Assembly: GCF_041381155.1 (NCBI RefSeq)
Contig: NC_091143.1
Span: forward strand, 40,440,996-40,504,995
Direction: 5' to 3'
DNA: 64,000 nt
From: Argopecten irradians
Taxonomy: Eukaryota; Mollusca; Bivalvia; Pectinida; Pectinidae
This document shows, in pieces, positions 13,801 to 25,758 of the stretch. Within the stretch, counting starts at the first letter, position 1. Each line of letters begins with the position of its first letter. The notes beneath the pieces are model-generated. The model was not told the origin of the DNA. It saw only the letters and a list, made by a program, of their open reading frames with translations, and did not search any database. A program made the position numbers and the translations under genes.

Positions 13801-16800
13801 TGGAAGCAGCTAAAAAGGCATTCGAACATGGATCCGCTTGGCGTAACACCGATGCCAGCGAGCGAGGTCACCTCATGAACAAGCTTGCAGATCTGATGGA
13901 GCGCGACAGACTTTACCTGGCGGTGAGTTAGGTTGACGCTATGTCTCTTGAAACCTAAATGTATAAAGACCACTTGCATATTAGCACCACTCTCTTATTG
14001 TTCAAAGTGGCTACAGAGATAATTTTCCCTTGAGTGGTCTTTATAGACAGGTTTGTATCACATCATTGATTTATTATTAGCAGCGCTTAGTGAATCTTGG
14101 TTTGCAGTAGTACATTGTAAAATATTTACTTCCTAAAATCTTATATTAGATGGAATCTTTTCAGCCTCCAACTGTATCTTACCTATTGCTTATCAAAATA
14201 CTTTCTTTTTCTCACATGTGATCTTTTTTCCGGTATTGATAATTTTTATTGAAACACCTGCCTGCATTAATGAAAAAAATGCACTGCTCAAAATGTTGTT
14301 GTTTTTGTTTTAAGAGTCTGGAAAGTCTTGATAACGGCAAGCCGTTCGGCGATTCCTATAACACTGATCTGGTCCTTGTCATCAAATGCATTCGTTACTA
14401 CGCTGGTTGGTCAGACAAGGTCTGCGGCAAAACAATTCCTATGGGTACGAAATAAAACGCCACACTAAGATATAAGATCTGGTCACGAGTATACCGAAGT
14501 CTCCCAATTCACAGAAAGTCACACGCCGCAACACATTGCACACATCAGCGGCCGTCCTTTAGTGTGACCCTGACTTTTGAAAGGACATTAATTTTGTGAA
14601 GCAGGGCTGAAGTATTATATATAATACCACTATAAATTGGAAAAGAGTTTTAGAATCACAAAAAGACACAATATTAATATACCGTGATGTACACATATGT
14701 TTTTTTAAATATCATTTTTATTACATACTAAAGTATCATCGAACTGACATAATTTGGTTTTGTTTCTCTGTAGACGGTGAATTTTTCTGTTACACTCGAC
14801 ACGAACCCGTAGGAATATGTGGCCAGATTATTCCGGTAAGTTATACAGCAATACAATTGTAAATAAAACATCAATAACACGATTACAAAGATATATATAT
14901 ATATCAATTAAAACCTAAGATTATATATTTTTTCAACTAAAAAGTATATCTTACAGCGAGCTTTTCAAACTTAAAAAAAATGCATTATCACTTATTAGCA
15001 TATAAAGTCGCAATATCGCCTCTGATTGGTTGTAACAACGCGCGGCGTAATGATTTCATAAAGGAAAGAAACTTACAATTTCATATAATTAGATTAAATT
15101 ATTAGTGAGAATAAATTCGAACCACACTATTTTTTCAAATTAGATTCTCCTGTCAAAGTAAAATTGCCGAGTGAATTTGCGACCGGAATTTTGGTCTTAT
15201 TCTTAGGGCACATGCTGAATATCTATTCAATATGCATTATGAGAAGATTTTTAGTACAATTTACTTAAGTAGTCCCATGTTTTACCTATGTAAACGTTTA
15301 TTTGTACCCACAGTGGAATTTCCCTCTACTGATGTTGGCCTGGAAACTTGGACCTGCCCTTGCCTGTGGAAACGTGGTCGTTATGAAGCCGGCGGAGCAG
15401 ACCCCACTCACCGCTCTCTACACCTGTTCCCTTATTAAGGAGGTAAGCTAAGAGTTATCTTTAGTAATGTGCTAAAGTATGATCTTTAACAGGTTACTGC
15501 AACAATGAATTCACACTATTGGTATATTAGCTATATTAACCATATCGAGTAAACTTTAGCCAAATCATACTTAAGCGCAACATTTCTGGCGCAAAAAAAA
15601 AACAAAAAAAAACCTAAAATAAGACTAAAGCTAAAATATGAACGTTTACGGAGCACAGTAAAACATACTGTATACTATAATTGTTAACTTTCGCGAGGGT
15701 TTACTTTCGCGAATTATCTTTCTAGCCTTTTAAAGTCCCATTATCATGACAGGCTTTAATACGTGGAACCATGACTGTGATAAATTTCGCGAGCTATCAA
15801 ATTTCCCGATTTTTGATGGATCTGCGAATTAAGCGAAAGAAAACCCCGCAAGTAAAATAACAACTAAACAGTAGTTTAACGAAGCTCTGGGGACCAACGA
15901 TTTTACTTTGTTATAAGCATAGTTCGTCATACACATATTGCAAATATACTATATGAACATTAACAGGGAATGAATGAACATTGCCGCGTTATAATTATGA
16001 ATTCGTTATGCGTGTGTTTTTAAGAGTGTTTAACTGTCCTTCGAACTACTGCTGACATTTCGTTTCGCTGTGTGTTTGTTGTTGTTGTTTTTTTGTTTTG
16101 TTTTTTTTTTCTCGAATTTTATAAAATTTACATTTTTCAGGCAGGATTTCCTCCTGGTGTAGTGAATATGATCCCAGGTTATGGACCAACAGCAGGAGCC
16201 GCTATATCTGAACATCCTGACGTTGATAAGGTCGCTTTTACTGGATCAACTGAGGTACGTACTTCCTAGTGAACATCTTTACGTTTGCAATGTTTTATTT
16301 AGAATGGTTCTGTTTTCCTAGTTCACTACTCTCTCAGGCTGTTCTCCGCCAACTTAGGACTGTTAGCAGTCAACCATGGTGATTTTATGATTGGTCAATC
16401 TCCGTATCTGCTTTAGCTGAAACGTATTTTAGACGTGGATATCCCCTTTACTTTCGAAGCTACTGATCTTAGTGTAAAATATTTGAAATTATTTTTGCAA
16501 GCAAAGCTCAATGTGCATATTATAAAGGATTTCAGGACAGTACTCATTCAAAATGGCTGGTCGTTTCCCGTGTAGCTTCCATAAGGGAGGTAAATGTGGC
16601 AGTCTATATTAATCTAATGTGGTGTTCTGTATAGCTCTGCTAGGCTTATAATCTATTTTTTTATAATTACAGGTGGGACAGATTGTTTATGCAAGCCGCT
16701 GCACGCACCAATCTTAAGAGAGTGACCTTAGAACTGGGTGGGAAAAGTCCCAATGTGGTATTTGCTGACGCTGACAGTGAGTTATCTTGATGACTAAATT

Positions 16801-19715
16801 TTATTGACATGTTAACATTTTGTCAAACATAACAGGCTATTATTATTTTAGTCAAATTTAGCTGTATAGAGATTGCTTAGCAAAACAAAACAAAGCTATA
16901 GAAATGTTTCTAGTCGAACCTAGTTTTATGACGTTTGTTTACCAAAACAAACTAAAATCCTAGAAAAGTTTCTATTTGCCAGTGGACGTAGCCGTGAATG
17001 CATGTCACAATGGTCTCTTCTTCAACATTAAAATCCTAGAAATGTTTCTATTTGCTAGTGGACGTAGCCGTGAATGCATGTCACAATGGTCTCTTCTTCA
17101 ACATTAAAATCCTAGAAATGTTTCTATTTGCTAGTGGACGTAGCCGTGAATGCATGTCACAATGGCCTCTTCTTCAACATTAAAATCCTAGAAATGTTTC
17201 TATTTGCTAGTGGACGTAGCCGTGAATGCATGTCACAATGGTCTCTTCTTCAATATGGGTCAGTGTTGTTGTGCCGCGTCCAGAACGTACGTCCAAGAGG
17301 AGGTCTATGATACATTCACACAGAAACTAGTAGAGAAGGCCAAGTCACGGGTGGTTGGAGATCCGTTTGATTCACAGACCATGTCAGGACCCCAGGTACA
17401 TATAAATTTGTACTACAGATACAGTGGACCCTCGATAATCCGCACACTTACGTCCTCTTCCCAAACCGTCCGGATTGTGAAATTTCTGGACTGTTTGATT
17501 CCGTTTAAGTTGTCAATAATAAAATCTGTTCTCAGATATTTCCGTCCGGATTGTAAGTTTTCCGGATTATCGCAATTCGGATTATCGAGCCTCCGATGTA
17601 CTTATTTATACCGGTCATGTTCTAGCCCGGATCTCTGTCTATTATGACGTATATATGGCATTTCTGTCTAAATTAATGTTAATAATAACTTGTATATTTA
17701 GAAACCCTGACTATACTAGCCACAAAAAGTTTAGACACGTTCCACTCTATATAACTAATGGTATATGGTTCGTAAGTGAAGAATTACAAACCCATGCATG
17801 CACGATTTTTAAATTTTATTTGAAGAAAAAAACCTATTTGCAGTCGTTTAAGCAAAAATACGTTCATTTGCATTTGCATAGAAAATAGGTAAGCTTTTGA
17901 TTGAGTTTTGGAATAAAATGGTTGCGCAATTGTATCGAAATAATAATGATTTTACATTTATAAACTAGGTTGACAAGGAGCAATTTGAAAAAATTCTGGA
18001 CCTCATAGACAGCGGAGTAAAGCAAGGTGCCAAACTGGAATGTGGTGGTCAGCGTAAAGGAACATCCGGGTACTTCATTCAGCCGACAGTATTCACTGGC
18101 GTCACTGAAGATATGCGCATCGGCAAGGAAGAGGTATATTCATGAAATATCACTGTTTAGGCAAGAAGAGTGGCATATTCATTTGAACAACAGATAAATT
18201 AGTAATGAATACAATTGAAAGCATTGAAACATCGATTGATTACTGCAAATGTATACTATTTCTGTAGACGTAAAGATGAGTCTGGTTGCCAATACATGGA
18301 CATGTTGGGGAAATATTTAATATAGAATTATACGCATTTGTAAAAAGTAACCATCTGAATGACAGTTCTGTATTAAGTTAATCAGTTAATTCCTCACTTG
18401 GGTGAAATGAAACATGCAGTAACAACCACGGGTTTTCATAAGTAAATGCACTGCATTGTTATCATATATAATGATTTTTGGTCCATTGGTCTTGAGAAAT
18501 GTTCTTATGTATTTTGTTCCTTTCAGATCTTTGGTCCCGTAATGCAAGTCATCAAATTTAAAACAATGGAAGAGGTTATCAAGAAGGCAAACACAACCCA
18601 TTACGGATTGGCTGCCGCAATCTGCACCAAGGACATTGATAAGGTCATGACCTACAGTAGTCAGGTCAAGGCCGGAACTGTCTGGTACGTCACTAACTTA
18701 CCGCCATTTTGTATAATCTTATGTTGTAGTTTTCAGATGAAAAACGATTTTATGTTATTATAGAGATATAACAAATATATTCTGAGTAGGTATATTTTGA
18801 GTACACTCAGATTTCTTACGTTATGTCACCATAAATGAAATATCCATTCAAGTTACTCGGTGATTGCAGCGATCATCAGTTTTGCCTATTCTGTATCTGG
18901 TCCACAATTAGATAAACAGTAGGGTATAAGAAAAGACTATACAAAAACTAGTCCATAAAGTTATTATCATTTTCATCTTTTGGAATGAAGTTTCAGTAAC
19001 CTCTCGTATCATCTTAATTCGCAAAGATAAGCAAATAATAATGAATAAGATGAATATTAGTGGTTATTTCTACATTTTTTCAGGGTAAATTCATTTAATG
19101 TCTTTGGTGCCCATTGTCCCTTCGGAGGTTTCAAAATGTCTGGAATTGGACGAGAACTGTAAGTAAATGAAAATATATTTCTGTATTTCTAGTAAAGCAT
19201 TTAATCTGATAAAGGTCTATTATGAACAAACGGTAGTAAAAAATATAGGATCTTAAATGAGTTTTCATTTCATAGGAGATATCATGAAACGAGTCTTAGA
19301 AGTTTCTATTTTGCGAGCGTTGGCGTATAAAAATTAAAATTCGAGACGGGCAAAAACACTGGATATCTTGCGGATTATATGATAAAAAACGTGTTGGTTT
19401 TATTATTTATCATGTATTTTTATCTTTCCTTTAGTGGAGAGTACGGTTTGCATGACTACTCAGAAGTCAAAACGGTAAGAATTTTTTTCTTATTTTCACA
19501 GTGGCCTCGTTCATAAAATTTGAAATCGAGATGTTGATATATTTAAATGTTTAAATGGCTTGAAAAATATCAATGTTACATATCAATAATCGGTTAAAAC
19601 ATTTAACTTACTACATTAGAATGTAAATTATATGTTATATATTTTATATAATATATATATTATGGTATGAATTTTCTTTTTGAAGGTCATCATTAAGACA
19701 CCAACAAAAGTGTAG
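10894..19715 (+). CDS. ALDH1A: Gene B: cytosolic class-1 aldehyde dehydrogenase (retinal dehydrogenase-like), complete, with a one-base frameshift in exon 8
   Basis: Exons: 10894-10935, 12829-12933, 13782-13922, 14315-14444, 14774-14835, 15314-15442, 16141-16254, 16673-16776, 17211-17395, 17969-18133, 18527-18684, 19084-19158, 19435-19474, 19686-19715. Start [14 protein letters not shown] has no mitochondrial presequence. If exon 8 is read without its extra base the product is about 492 residues, normal for ALDH1/2. Catalytic features are all present: IIPWNFP (Asn), [11 protein letters not shown] (cofactor Lys), FTGSTEVG (NAD loop), LELGGKSP (general-base Glu), [13 protein letters not shown] (Cys nucleophile) and EEIFGPV. 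The role would be NAD-dependent oxidation of aldehydes such as retinal in the cytosol. Exon 8 is 104 bases against 103 in gene A: the extra T in GTTTATG (16686-16688) leads to TAA within the exon. Either the locus is newly broken or this is a homopolymer error. The exon 9 acceptor lies at the end of a 76-bp repeat array. Confidence 0.93.
11105..11198. repeat. Direct duplication in gene B intron 1, 46-bp period
   Basis: AGTATTTTTCTCTCATATC occurs at 11105 and 11151, followed by the same ACACCATGTACAT. The second copy ends in a longer AT run. Confidence 0.8.
12615..12735 (-). mobile_element. SINE fragment, antisense, in gene B intron 1
   Basis: Read on the minus strand it shows CAGGTACTGACCGCTG-like sequence, GGTGGTTTTT, ACTCC and the tail TAATAGGACGTTAAACTAAT. 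The same order is seen in the SINE at 48989-49195. The tRNA-like head is mostly missing. Confidence 0.6.
15680..15885. mobile_element. MITE-like element in gene B intron 6
   Basis: The left end GTTAACTTTCGCGAGGGTTT is mirrored by the right end AACCCCGCAAGTAAAATAAC. The inner TTTCGCGA words are also arranged as inverted repeats. It belongs to the CGCGAAA-rich MITE type repeated elsewhere in this window. Confidence 0.5.
16954..17256 (+). repeat. 76-bp tandem array duplicating the exon 9 splice acceptor and start of exon 9
   Basis: Four acceptor-plus-exon copies have their exon starts at 16983, 17059, 17135 and 17211, exactly 76 bases apart. Each unit carries intron sequence (AAAATCCTAGAAATGTTTC), an acceptor (CTAG or CCAG) and the first 50 bases of exon 9. 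Only the last copy continues into the rest of the exon. Copies differ by only a few bases, so the duplication is recent. Confidence 0.92.
17422..17598. mobile_element. pogo/Tigger-like MITE in gene B intron 9
   Basis: It begins CAGTGGACCCTCGATAATCC and ends GGATTATCGAGCCTCCGATG, imperfect terminal inverted repeats of about 20 bases, with TA on both outer flanks. Pogo/Tigger-class elements use a CAGT-type terminus and TA target duplications; assignment rests on that resemblance only. Confidence 0.6.
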
Positions 19716-20163
19716 ACTGTGATTTTGGAGTTATCTACCCTTTACCGGGACAGCCGATCCAGCCATCAAAATGGAAAGTTATCGCTCCTATTAATAGACA
19801 GTTTCTGTTAAGAACACATGAATACATCAGCGTTTGCTAGACTATACTAAGTGTGTATGTATAGACAACTTGGATTAATCAAGGTGTTATTAGAAATACA
19901 ATTATTTTGTAAATGACAAGTTATGGTGCAAATACTTCGGGATATAAGTACATAACCTGTAACATAGAACAGATATATTCAAATGTCCTTCATTTTACGG
20001 AATTACTGAGAGTTAACCGTCTTCTACTAGACGATACTGCAAAGGAAAGGAAATCTGAAATAAAAGGGCAATAATTTGTATATATGCACTGAGTAACTGT
20101 TGTACCTGAAATACACACATATATATGCCAATATGTCTAATATATGTTTCTGGTTGTACTAAC

Positions 20164-20169
20164 AATAAA
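20164..20169 (+). terminator. Polyadenylation signal of gene B
   Basis: AATAAA lies about 450 bases after the stop. An alternative AATAAA is at about 20059-20064; either could serve. Confidence 0.45.
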
Positions 20170-20569
20170 ATGTATATAATGTAAAGTATGTATTTGGTTC
20201 AAAACATGTGAACCTTTGGGTTCAATACATGTGAGCATTTTCGTATATAACCCACATAATCAAAATGACTATGATAATGTTTTATTTCTTTACTTTGTCA
20301 TATGTGTCTTTTCAGTATTACTAACTTTTGATTCATTAAACAATAAATAATTTATATAATACTAAAAATATAATTTTGAATTCTATATTTCATATATGAT
20401 TTTGAATCCTTGATAGTAGTAGCATTACCGGTGCCTTGATTAAACATGTGTTACATCTTACAAACACAGTGACGACCATGTATAATCACAATCATCATCG
20501 ATATTCTGCGAGTTGCATGATGTCGTAATAACCTCATCTGGAAAATGTCATTAAAAAGATGAAGGCTTT

Positions 20570-20770
20570 GTGTGTGACAGTATATGAAGCAGATATTTTG
20601 GTACTTTGATATACCTCAAAAGAATCGAATAACAGTACACGATGGTTGACTCTTTGGCGTTGGGTGTTTCACAATCTGCAGACACTGTTGGCCTGTGATT
20701 GTTCAGTTTTGTTTTCTCTTCAAATGAGTTTTGCTATGAAATATTACGACAATGAAAGTAACCCCATGAA
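20570..20770. mobile_element. Degenerate MITE-family copy
   Basis: It shares ordered words with 44918-45197 and 47785-48095: ACTTTGATATACCTCAAAAG, AACAGTACACGATGG, GGCCTGTGATTGTTCA and CTATGAAATATTACGACA. The termini are not clear in this copy. Confidence 0.5.
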
Positions 20771-21221
20771 TATGAACAATGAAGTACCCCATATCCATCC
20801 AAACACATATTACATATATATTAAGTGATTTCTATTTCAATCGCATCTAATAGGTAATACAATGTAATACATCTTATAGTTCTGATTATCATGATTAATT
20901 ATTTGAACAATATTAAGAGCCGTTATTCTATTACATTCCTTCCGGATTGAAGTTCAAACAGAAAATGAAGAAATTATTTTTATTTACAACACTAAACTCC
21001 CATGTTCCGCATCAAATGAGCTAGCCTAAATATAAAAAATGAAGATAATAGGCCGAGACAAATTATAGTTTTAAAAAATATAAACATTTTAAAATCAGCA
21101 GAAAGGGAGTGTGAAGACGACTGGTTTGTTAGTATAATGTGACTGGATGGGATGTCCTGTTCGGTGTCTTAGGTGGCCAAACCAAAAGGACAAAAATCCC
21201 TCTGTTACAATAATACACAAA

Positions 21222-22962
21222 TATACCATACAGCCTCCCGAAACATACACACATACCACACAGCCTCCCGAAACATACACACATACCACACAGCCTCCCG
21301 AAACATACTACCATATCACATAGTCTCCCAAAACATACTACCATATCAAATAGCCTCCCAAAACATACAGACATATCCCATAGCCTTCCGAAACATACAA
21401 CCATATCACACAGCCTCCTTAGATATACAGACATACCACACAGCCTCCTGAAACATACAAACATATTCCATAGCCTTCCGAAAAATCCAGACAAAACACA
21501 CAGCCTCCCGAAACATACTAACATATCTCATAGCCTTCCGAAACATACAGACATACCACGCAGTCACCCGAAACATACAGACATACCACACAGCCTCCCG
21601 AAACATACAGACTTACCACACAGCCTCCTGAAACATACAAACATATCACATAGCCTTTCGAAACATACAGACATACCACGCAGTCTCCCATAACATACAG
21701 ACATACCACACAGCCTCCCGAACATACAGACATACCACACAGCCTCCCGAAACATACTAACATATCCCATAGCCTTCCGAAACATACATACATACCACAC
21801 AGTCTACCATAACATACATACATACCACACAACCACCCGAAACATACAGACATACCACACAGCCTCCCGAAACATACAGACATACCACACAGCCTCCCGA
21901 AACATACTAACATATCCCATAGCCTTCCGAAACATACAGACATACCACGCAGTCTCCCAAAACATACAGACATACCAAACAGCCTTCCGAATCATACAGA
22001 CATACCACACAGCCTCCCGAAACATACACAAATACCACACAGCCTCCCGAAACATACTAACATATCATAGAGCCTCCCAAAACATACAGACATACCACAC
22101 AGACTCTCGAAACAAACAAACATACCACACAGACTCCCGAAACATACACTCATATCACACAGCATCCCGAAACATTTAGACATACCACACAGCCTCCCGA
22201 AACATACAAATATATCACACAGCCTCCCGAAACATACAACCAAATCACACAGCCTCCCGAAACATATAGACATACCACACAGCCTCCCGAAACATACAAA
22301 TAAATCACACAGCCTCCCGAAACATATCGACATACCACACAGCCTCCCGAAACATACAAATATATCACACAGCCTCCCGAAACAAACAACCGAATCACAC
22401 AGCCTCCCAATGCATACATACATATCACACAGTATCCCGAAACATATAGACATACCATACAGCCTCCCGAAACATACAACATATCACACAGCTTCCCGAA
22501 GCATAAAACATACCCCACAGCCTCCCGAAACACAGCCATACCACACAGCCTCCCGAAACATACAGACATACCACACAGCCTCTCGAAACAAACAAACATA
22601 TCACACATCTTCCCGAAACATACAAACATATCACACAGCCTACCGAAACATACAAACATATCACACATCCTCCCAAAACATATAGACATACCACACGGCC
22701 TTCCAAAACATACAGACATATACCACACAGCCTTCCGAAACATACAAACATATCACACAGCCTCTCGAAACATTGAAACATATCACACAGTCTCCCGAAA
22801 CAAATAGACATACCACACAGTCTCTCGAAACATACAGGCATACCACACAGCCTCCCGAAACATACAGACATACCACACAGCCTCCCGAAACATACAGACA
22901 TACCACACAGCCTCCCGAAACAAACAATCATACATGTATCACACAGCCTCCCGAAACATTAT
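21222..22962. repeat. Minisatellite, 30-bp unit, about 58 copies
   Basis: The unit is approximately CATACCACACAGCC followed by TCCCGAAACATACAGA. It repeats head to tail with scattered substitutions and occasional one-base indels. The minus-strand frames read as a decapeptide repeat (SVCFGRLCGM type). That follows from the 30-bp period; several frames are open at once and there is no start context or promoter, so I call it non-coding. Confidence 0.95.
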
Positions 22963-23028
22963 ATAAATACTACCTGCATTAGAGGGTGACACTAGGTACT
23001 GTCACCCTCTAATGCAGGTAGTATTTAT
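22963..23028. repeat. Perfect hairpin abutting the minisatellite
   Basis: 28-base arms (ATAAATACTACCTGCATTAG... at 22963-22990 and its complement at 23001-23028) flank a 10-base loop. The same arms recur in the 144-bp palindrome at 23784-23927. Confidence 0.9.
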
Positions 23029-23720
23029 TTTATTATACAAAAAGTCTAGAAACAAAACTAGTTTTCAAGAATTTGCAATATATTGAAACATTTTAACTGG
23101 TTTTAGCAAAAGTCGAACAGTCACCGTCGGCTGTAGAATAGCATATCAGCTTCTACTCAGCAGCGCTAACTATCACTGCATTATAAAAAAGAATACTCAC
23201 AATAAGCATTTAGTGAAAATTCTTGTTGTCTTGTCTCCTGCGTTTGTTTAGATCTTAACGTTTTTGTAAATCTCAATGAATTTTAGTTTCGTCCCGTCGT
23301 CTGTTTACAACATTAGCAACGTCACGAAGACGCTTGAAATCGCATGTCTTCCGTTCACCTAATCACCGACGGGTTCATAAAAACCAACATATAGCGCTTT
23401 GACGGTAAGCGAAAAGACATGATATTTTTTTATTGATAAACAGACTAATTTGGCAAAACTATTACTAATAAGCTCCAGATAAATTTTGAAGCGTCGCTTC
23501 AAAACACAAAGATGGCGTCGAAATAAGAAACGAGTGCGCATCTTTTCGGGCGGTTAATATTTTGCACTGTCAAAAATACACTATCACCCGTTGCTAGGGG
23601 GTTGTTACGAACGTATCTATTGTTTCATATTGTTCTAATATTACCTGCCGTGTGATAGTGTAAAATACCAAATATCTCTCGACCAATCAGAATGCATGAT
23701 TCTCACTTGAGGTATAATAA
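23029..23720. repeat. Repeated segment, copy 1
   Basis: It starts with TTTATTATAC (from 23025) and ends near GGTATAATAAA, a short inverted pair. The body (AATAGCATATCAGCTTCTAC, CACTATCACCCGTT, CTCTCGACCAATCAGAATGC) is repeated in the segment ending at 25480. It is followed directly by two more minisatellite-like units. Confidence 0.8.
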
Positions 23721-23783
23721 ACAAACATATCACCCATCCTCCCGAAACACACAAATATACCATACATCCTCCCGAAACATTAT

Positions 23784-23927
23784 ATAAATACTACCTGCAT
23801 TAGAGGGTGACAGTGCCTAGTGTCACCTCGAGGATATCACTGTCACCCGAGGCGAAGCCGAGGGTGACAGTGATATTCCGAGGGGTGACACTAGGCACTG
23901 TCACCCTCTAATGCAGGTAGTATTTAT
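23784..23927. repeat. 144-bp palindrome related to the hairpin at 22963
   Basis: The outer arms are the same ATAAATACTACCTGC sequence as the earlier hairpin. The inner arms add GTGACAGTGCCTAGTGTCACC and its mirror, and the centre is GAGGCGAAGCC. Almost the whole length can fold on itself. Confidence 0.9.
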
Positions 23928-25480
23928 TTTATTATACCGATAATCTAGAAACAAAACTAGTTTTCAAGTGTTTGCAATCTATTGAAACATTTTTACGGAT
24001 TTTACCAAAGGTCGAACAGTCACCGTCGGCAGTAGCTGCGATGACGTAGCTCTGAACGACGGACGGAAGATTTCTGATAGATGGTCGTCGTCAGAGCTAC
24101 GATTCCGTCCCATTGACCGTAGTGTTGCAAAACATCCAGCGGTGAAAATGTTGCATTTCATGTGTGTCATGTAATTTTTTAATTAAATTCAACAATATCA
24201 AACATTTTTTACATAAAATGATTATTTATTTACCCACCTCCATGTCTAAATTATGTTTTGAAGCACTTTTGAATGGCTCGCATCTCCGACACGGCTCACT
24301 TGGCCGCCATGATGCTTCTCGTTAGAAAGTCTCGCGCTCCAAATATGGCACCTAGTACCATATATGGAATGACCTACAAATTTTCACTACGAAAGAAATA
24401 AATGTTACAAAGTTTTTAACATGAACTTTAAAAATTCTTTTTTGCTTAATTCTTAATAATACTTACATTTGTTCAGTTTCACCATATTTATTCTTAGTTT
24501 GTTGGCTTTTTAAAACTTTTAAACATATTTTACCTGTTGAGTGTTTCATTTCGTCACGGTTTCCGGTAAATCAAACATGGCGGCGTATTTGAACAGAATT
24601 ATACATGTGTTGTGTTTGCCTTGGATTTTACCACTCATAGTTGATGAAAGATTATAATTGAAAGGTTTGTTAATTGAATATTGATCATAGTTGTCAGAAC
24701 AATACAGTTACATAAGGATAATACCCGAAAAATATATTTTCATCAGTCTCAAAGTGCCCGATGTGGATCACATCGGGGCTTGCAACACTAGCGGCAACGG
24801 GGTGGAATTCATACCCTGCCGGGAACGGAGTGGAGGCAGGGTATGATTATTCGTTCTACGTCGGCAGTAGAATAGCATACCAGCTTCTACTCGGTAGCAC
24901 TAACTATCACTGCATTATGAAAAAGAATACTCACAATAAGCATGTAGTGAAAATTCTTGTTGTCATGTCTCCTGTGTTTGTTAAAATCTTAACGTTTTTT
25001 TTTAATCTCAATGAATTTTGGTTTCGTCCCGTCGTCTGTTTACAACATAAGCAACGTAAAGAAGACGCTTGAAATCGCATGTCTTCCGTTCACCTAATCA
25101 CCGACGGGTCCATAAAAACCAACATATACCACTTGGACGGTAAGTGAAAAGGCGTAAACGGAAAGCTCCGTCCTTAATTTGAAAAAAAAAATCAATAAAC
25201 AGACTAATTTGGCAAAACTATTACTAAATAGATCCAGATAAATTTTGAAGCGTCGCTTAAAAAAACAAAGATGGCGTCGAAAAAAGAAACGAGTGCGCAT
25301 CTTTTTCGGGCGGTTAATATTTTGCACTGTCAAAAATACACTATCACCCGTTATCAGGGGGTTGCTACGAACGTGTCTTCTAACGTGTTCTAATGTTACC
25401 TGCCGTGTGATAGTGTAAAATACCAAATATCTCTCGACCAATCAGAATGCAGGATTCTTACTTGAGGTATAATAAACAAA
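23928..25480. repeat. Repeated segment, copy 2, split by an insertion
   Basis: It matches copy 1 from TCTAGAAACAAAACTAG onward up to 24035, is interrupted, then resumes at 24859 and runs to GGTATAATAAACAAAC near 25478. A remnant of minisatellite-like sequence follows. Confidence 0.8.
24036..24858. mobile_element. Insertion within copy 2, flanked by 12-bp direct repeats
   Basis: CGTCGGCAGTAG occurs at 24024-24035 and again at 24859-24870. Copy 1 has a single similar site, so the 823 bases between are an insertion with a target-site-type duplication. The insert starts with a small palindrome around GTAGCTCTGA/TCAGAGCTAC. It contains AGTGTTGCAAA and its inverse, and shows no ORF of a known transposase. 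Confidence 0.7.
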
Positions 25481-25758
25481 CATATCACACAGTCCCACGA
25501 CATTCACATACGCAATACTTTGCTTAAAGGTGAGGCGGTCCTTAGATTATCCAAGCTGTTAATAAGATGTTATGTCCAATTAACCAACCAACAAAGAATT
25601 GTAAAAACAAAATATTATGAATTTAAACAGCAAAACATCGGCATTTTAATTAATGTGCTAAACCTTGCTAGGTAAAAACTCGTGTTACAGCGTATCTGGT
25701 TTCGATATTCATCTCTCATAAAGCATTGCCATATGAAAAGATTCCTATACATAGGACG

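Noticed and set aside
13320..13979. Open frames on both strands around gene B exon 3
   Set aside because: They overlap intron sequence and the antisense of exon 3, with no motifs or splice logic.
16983..17210. Idea that use of decoy acceptors (adding 152 bases) could restore the frame lost in exon 8
   Set aside because: The shifted frame already meets a TAA inside exon 8, before exon 9 is reached, so no acceptor choice rescues it.
21095..22980. Many overlapping open frames of 60-197 codons on both strands
   Set aside because: They all come from a 30-bp minisatellite whose period is divisible by three; no promoter, splice signal or domain supports coding.
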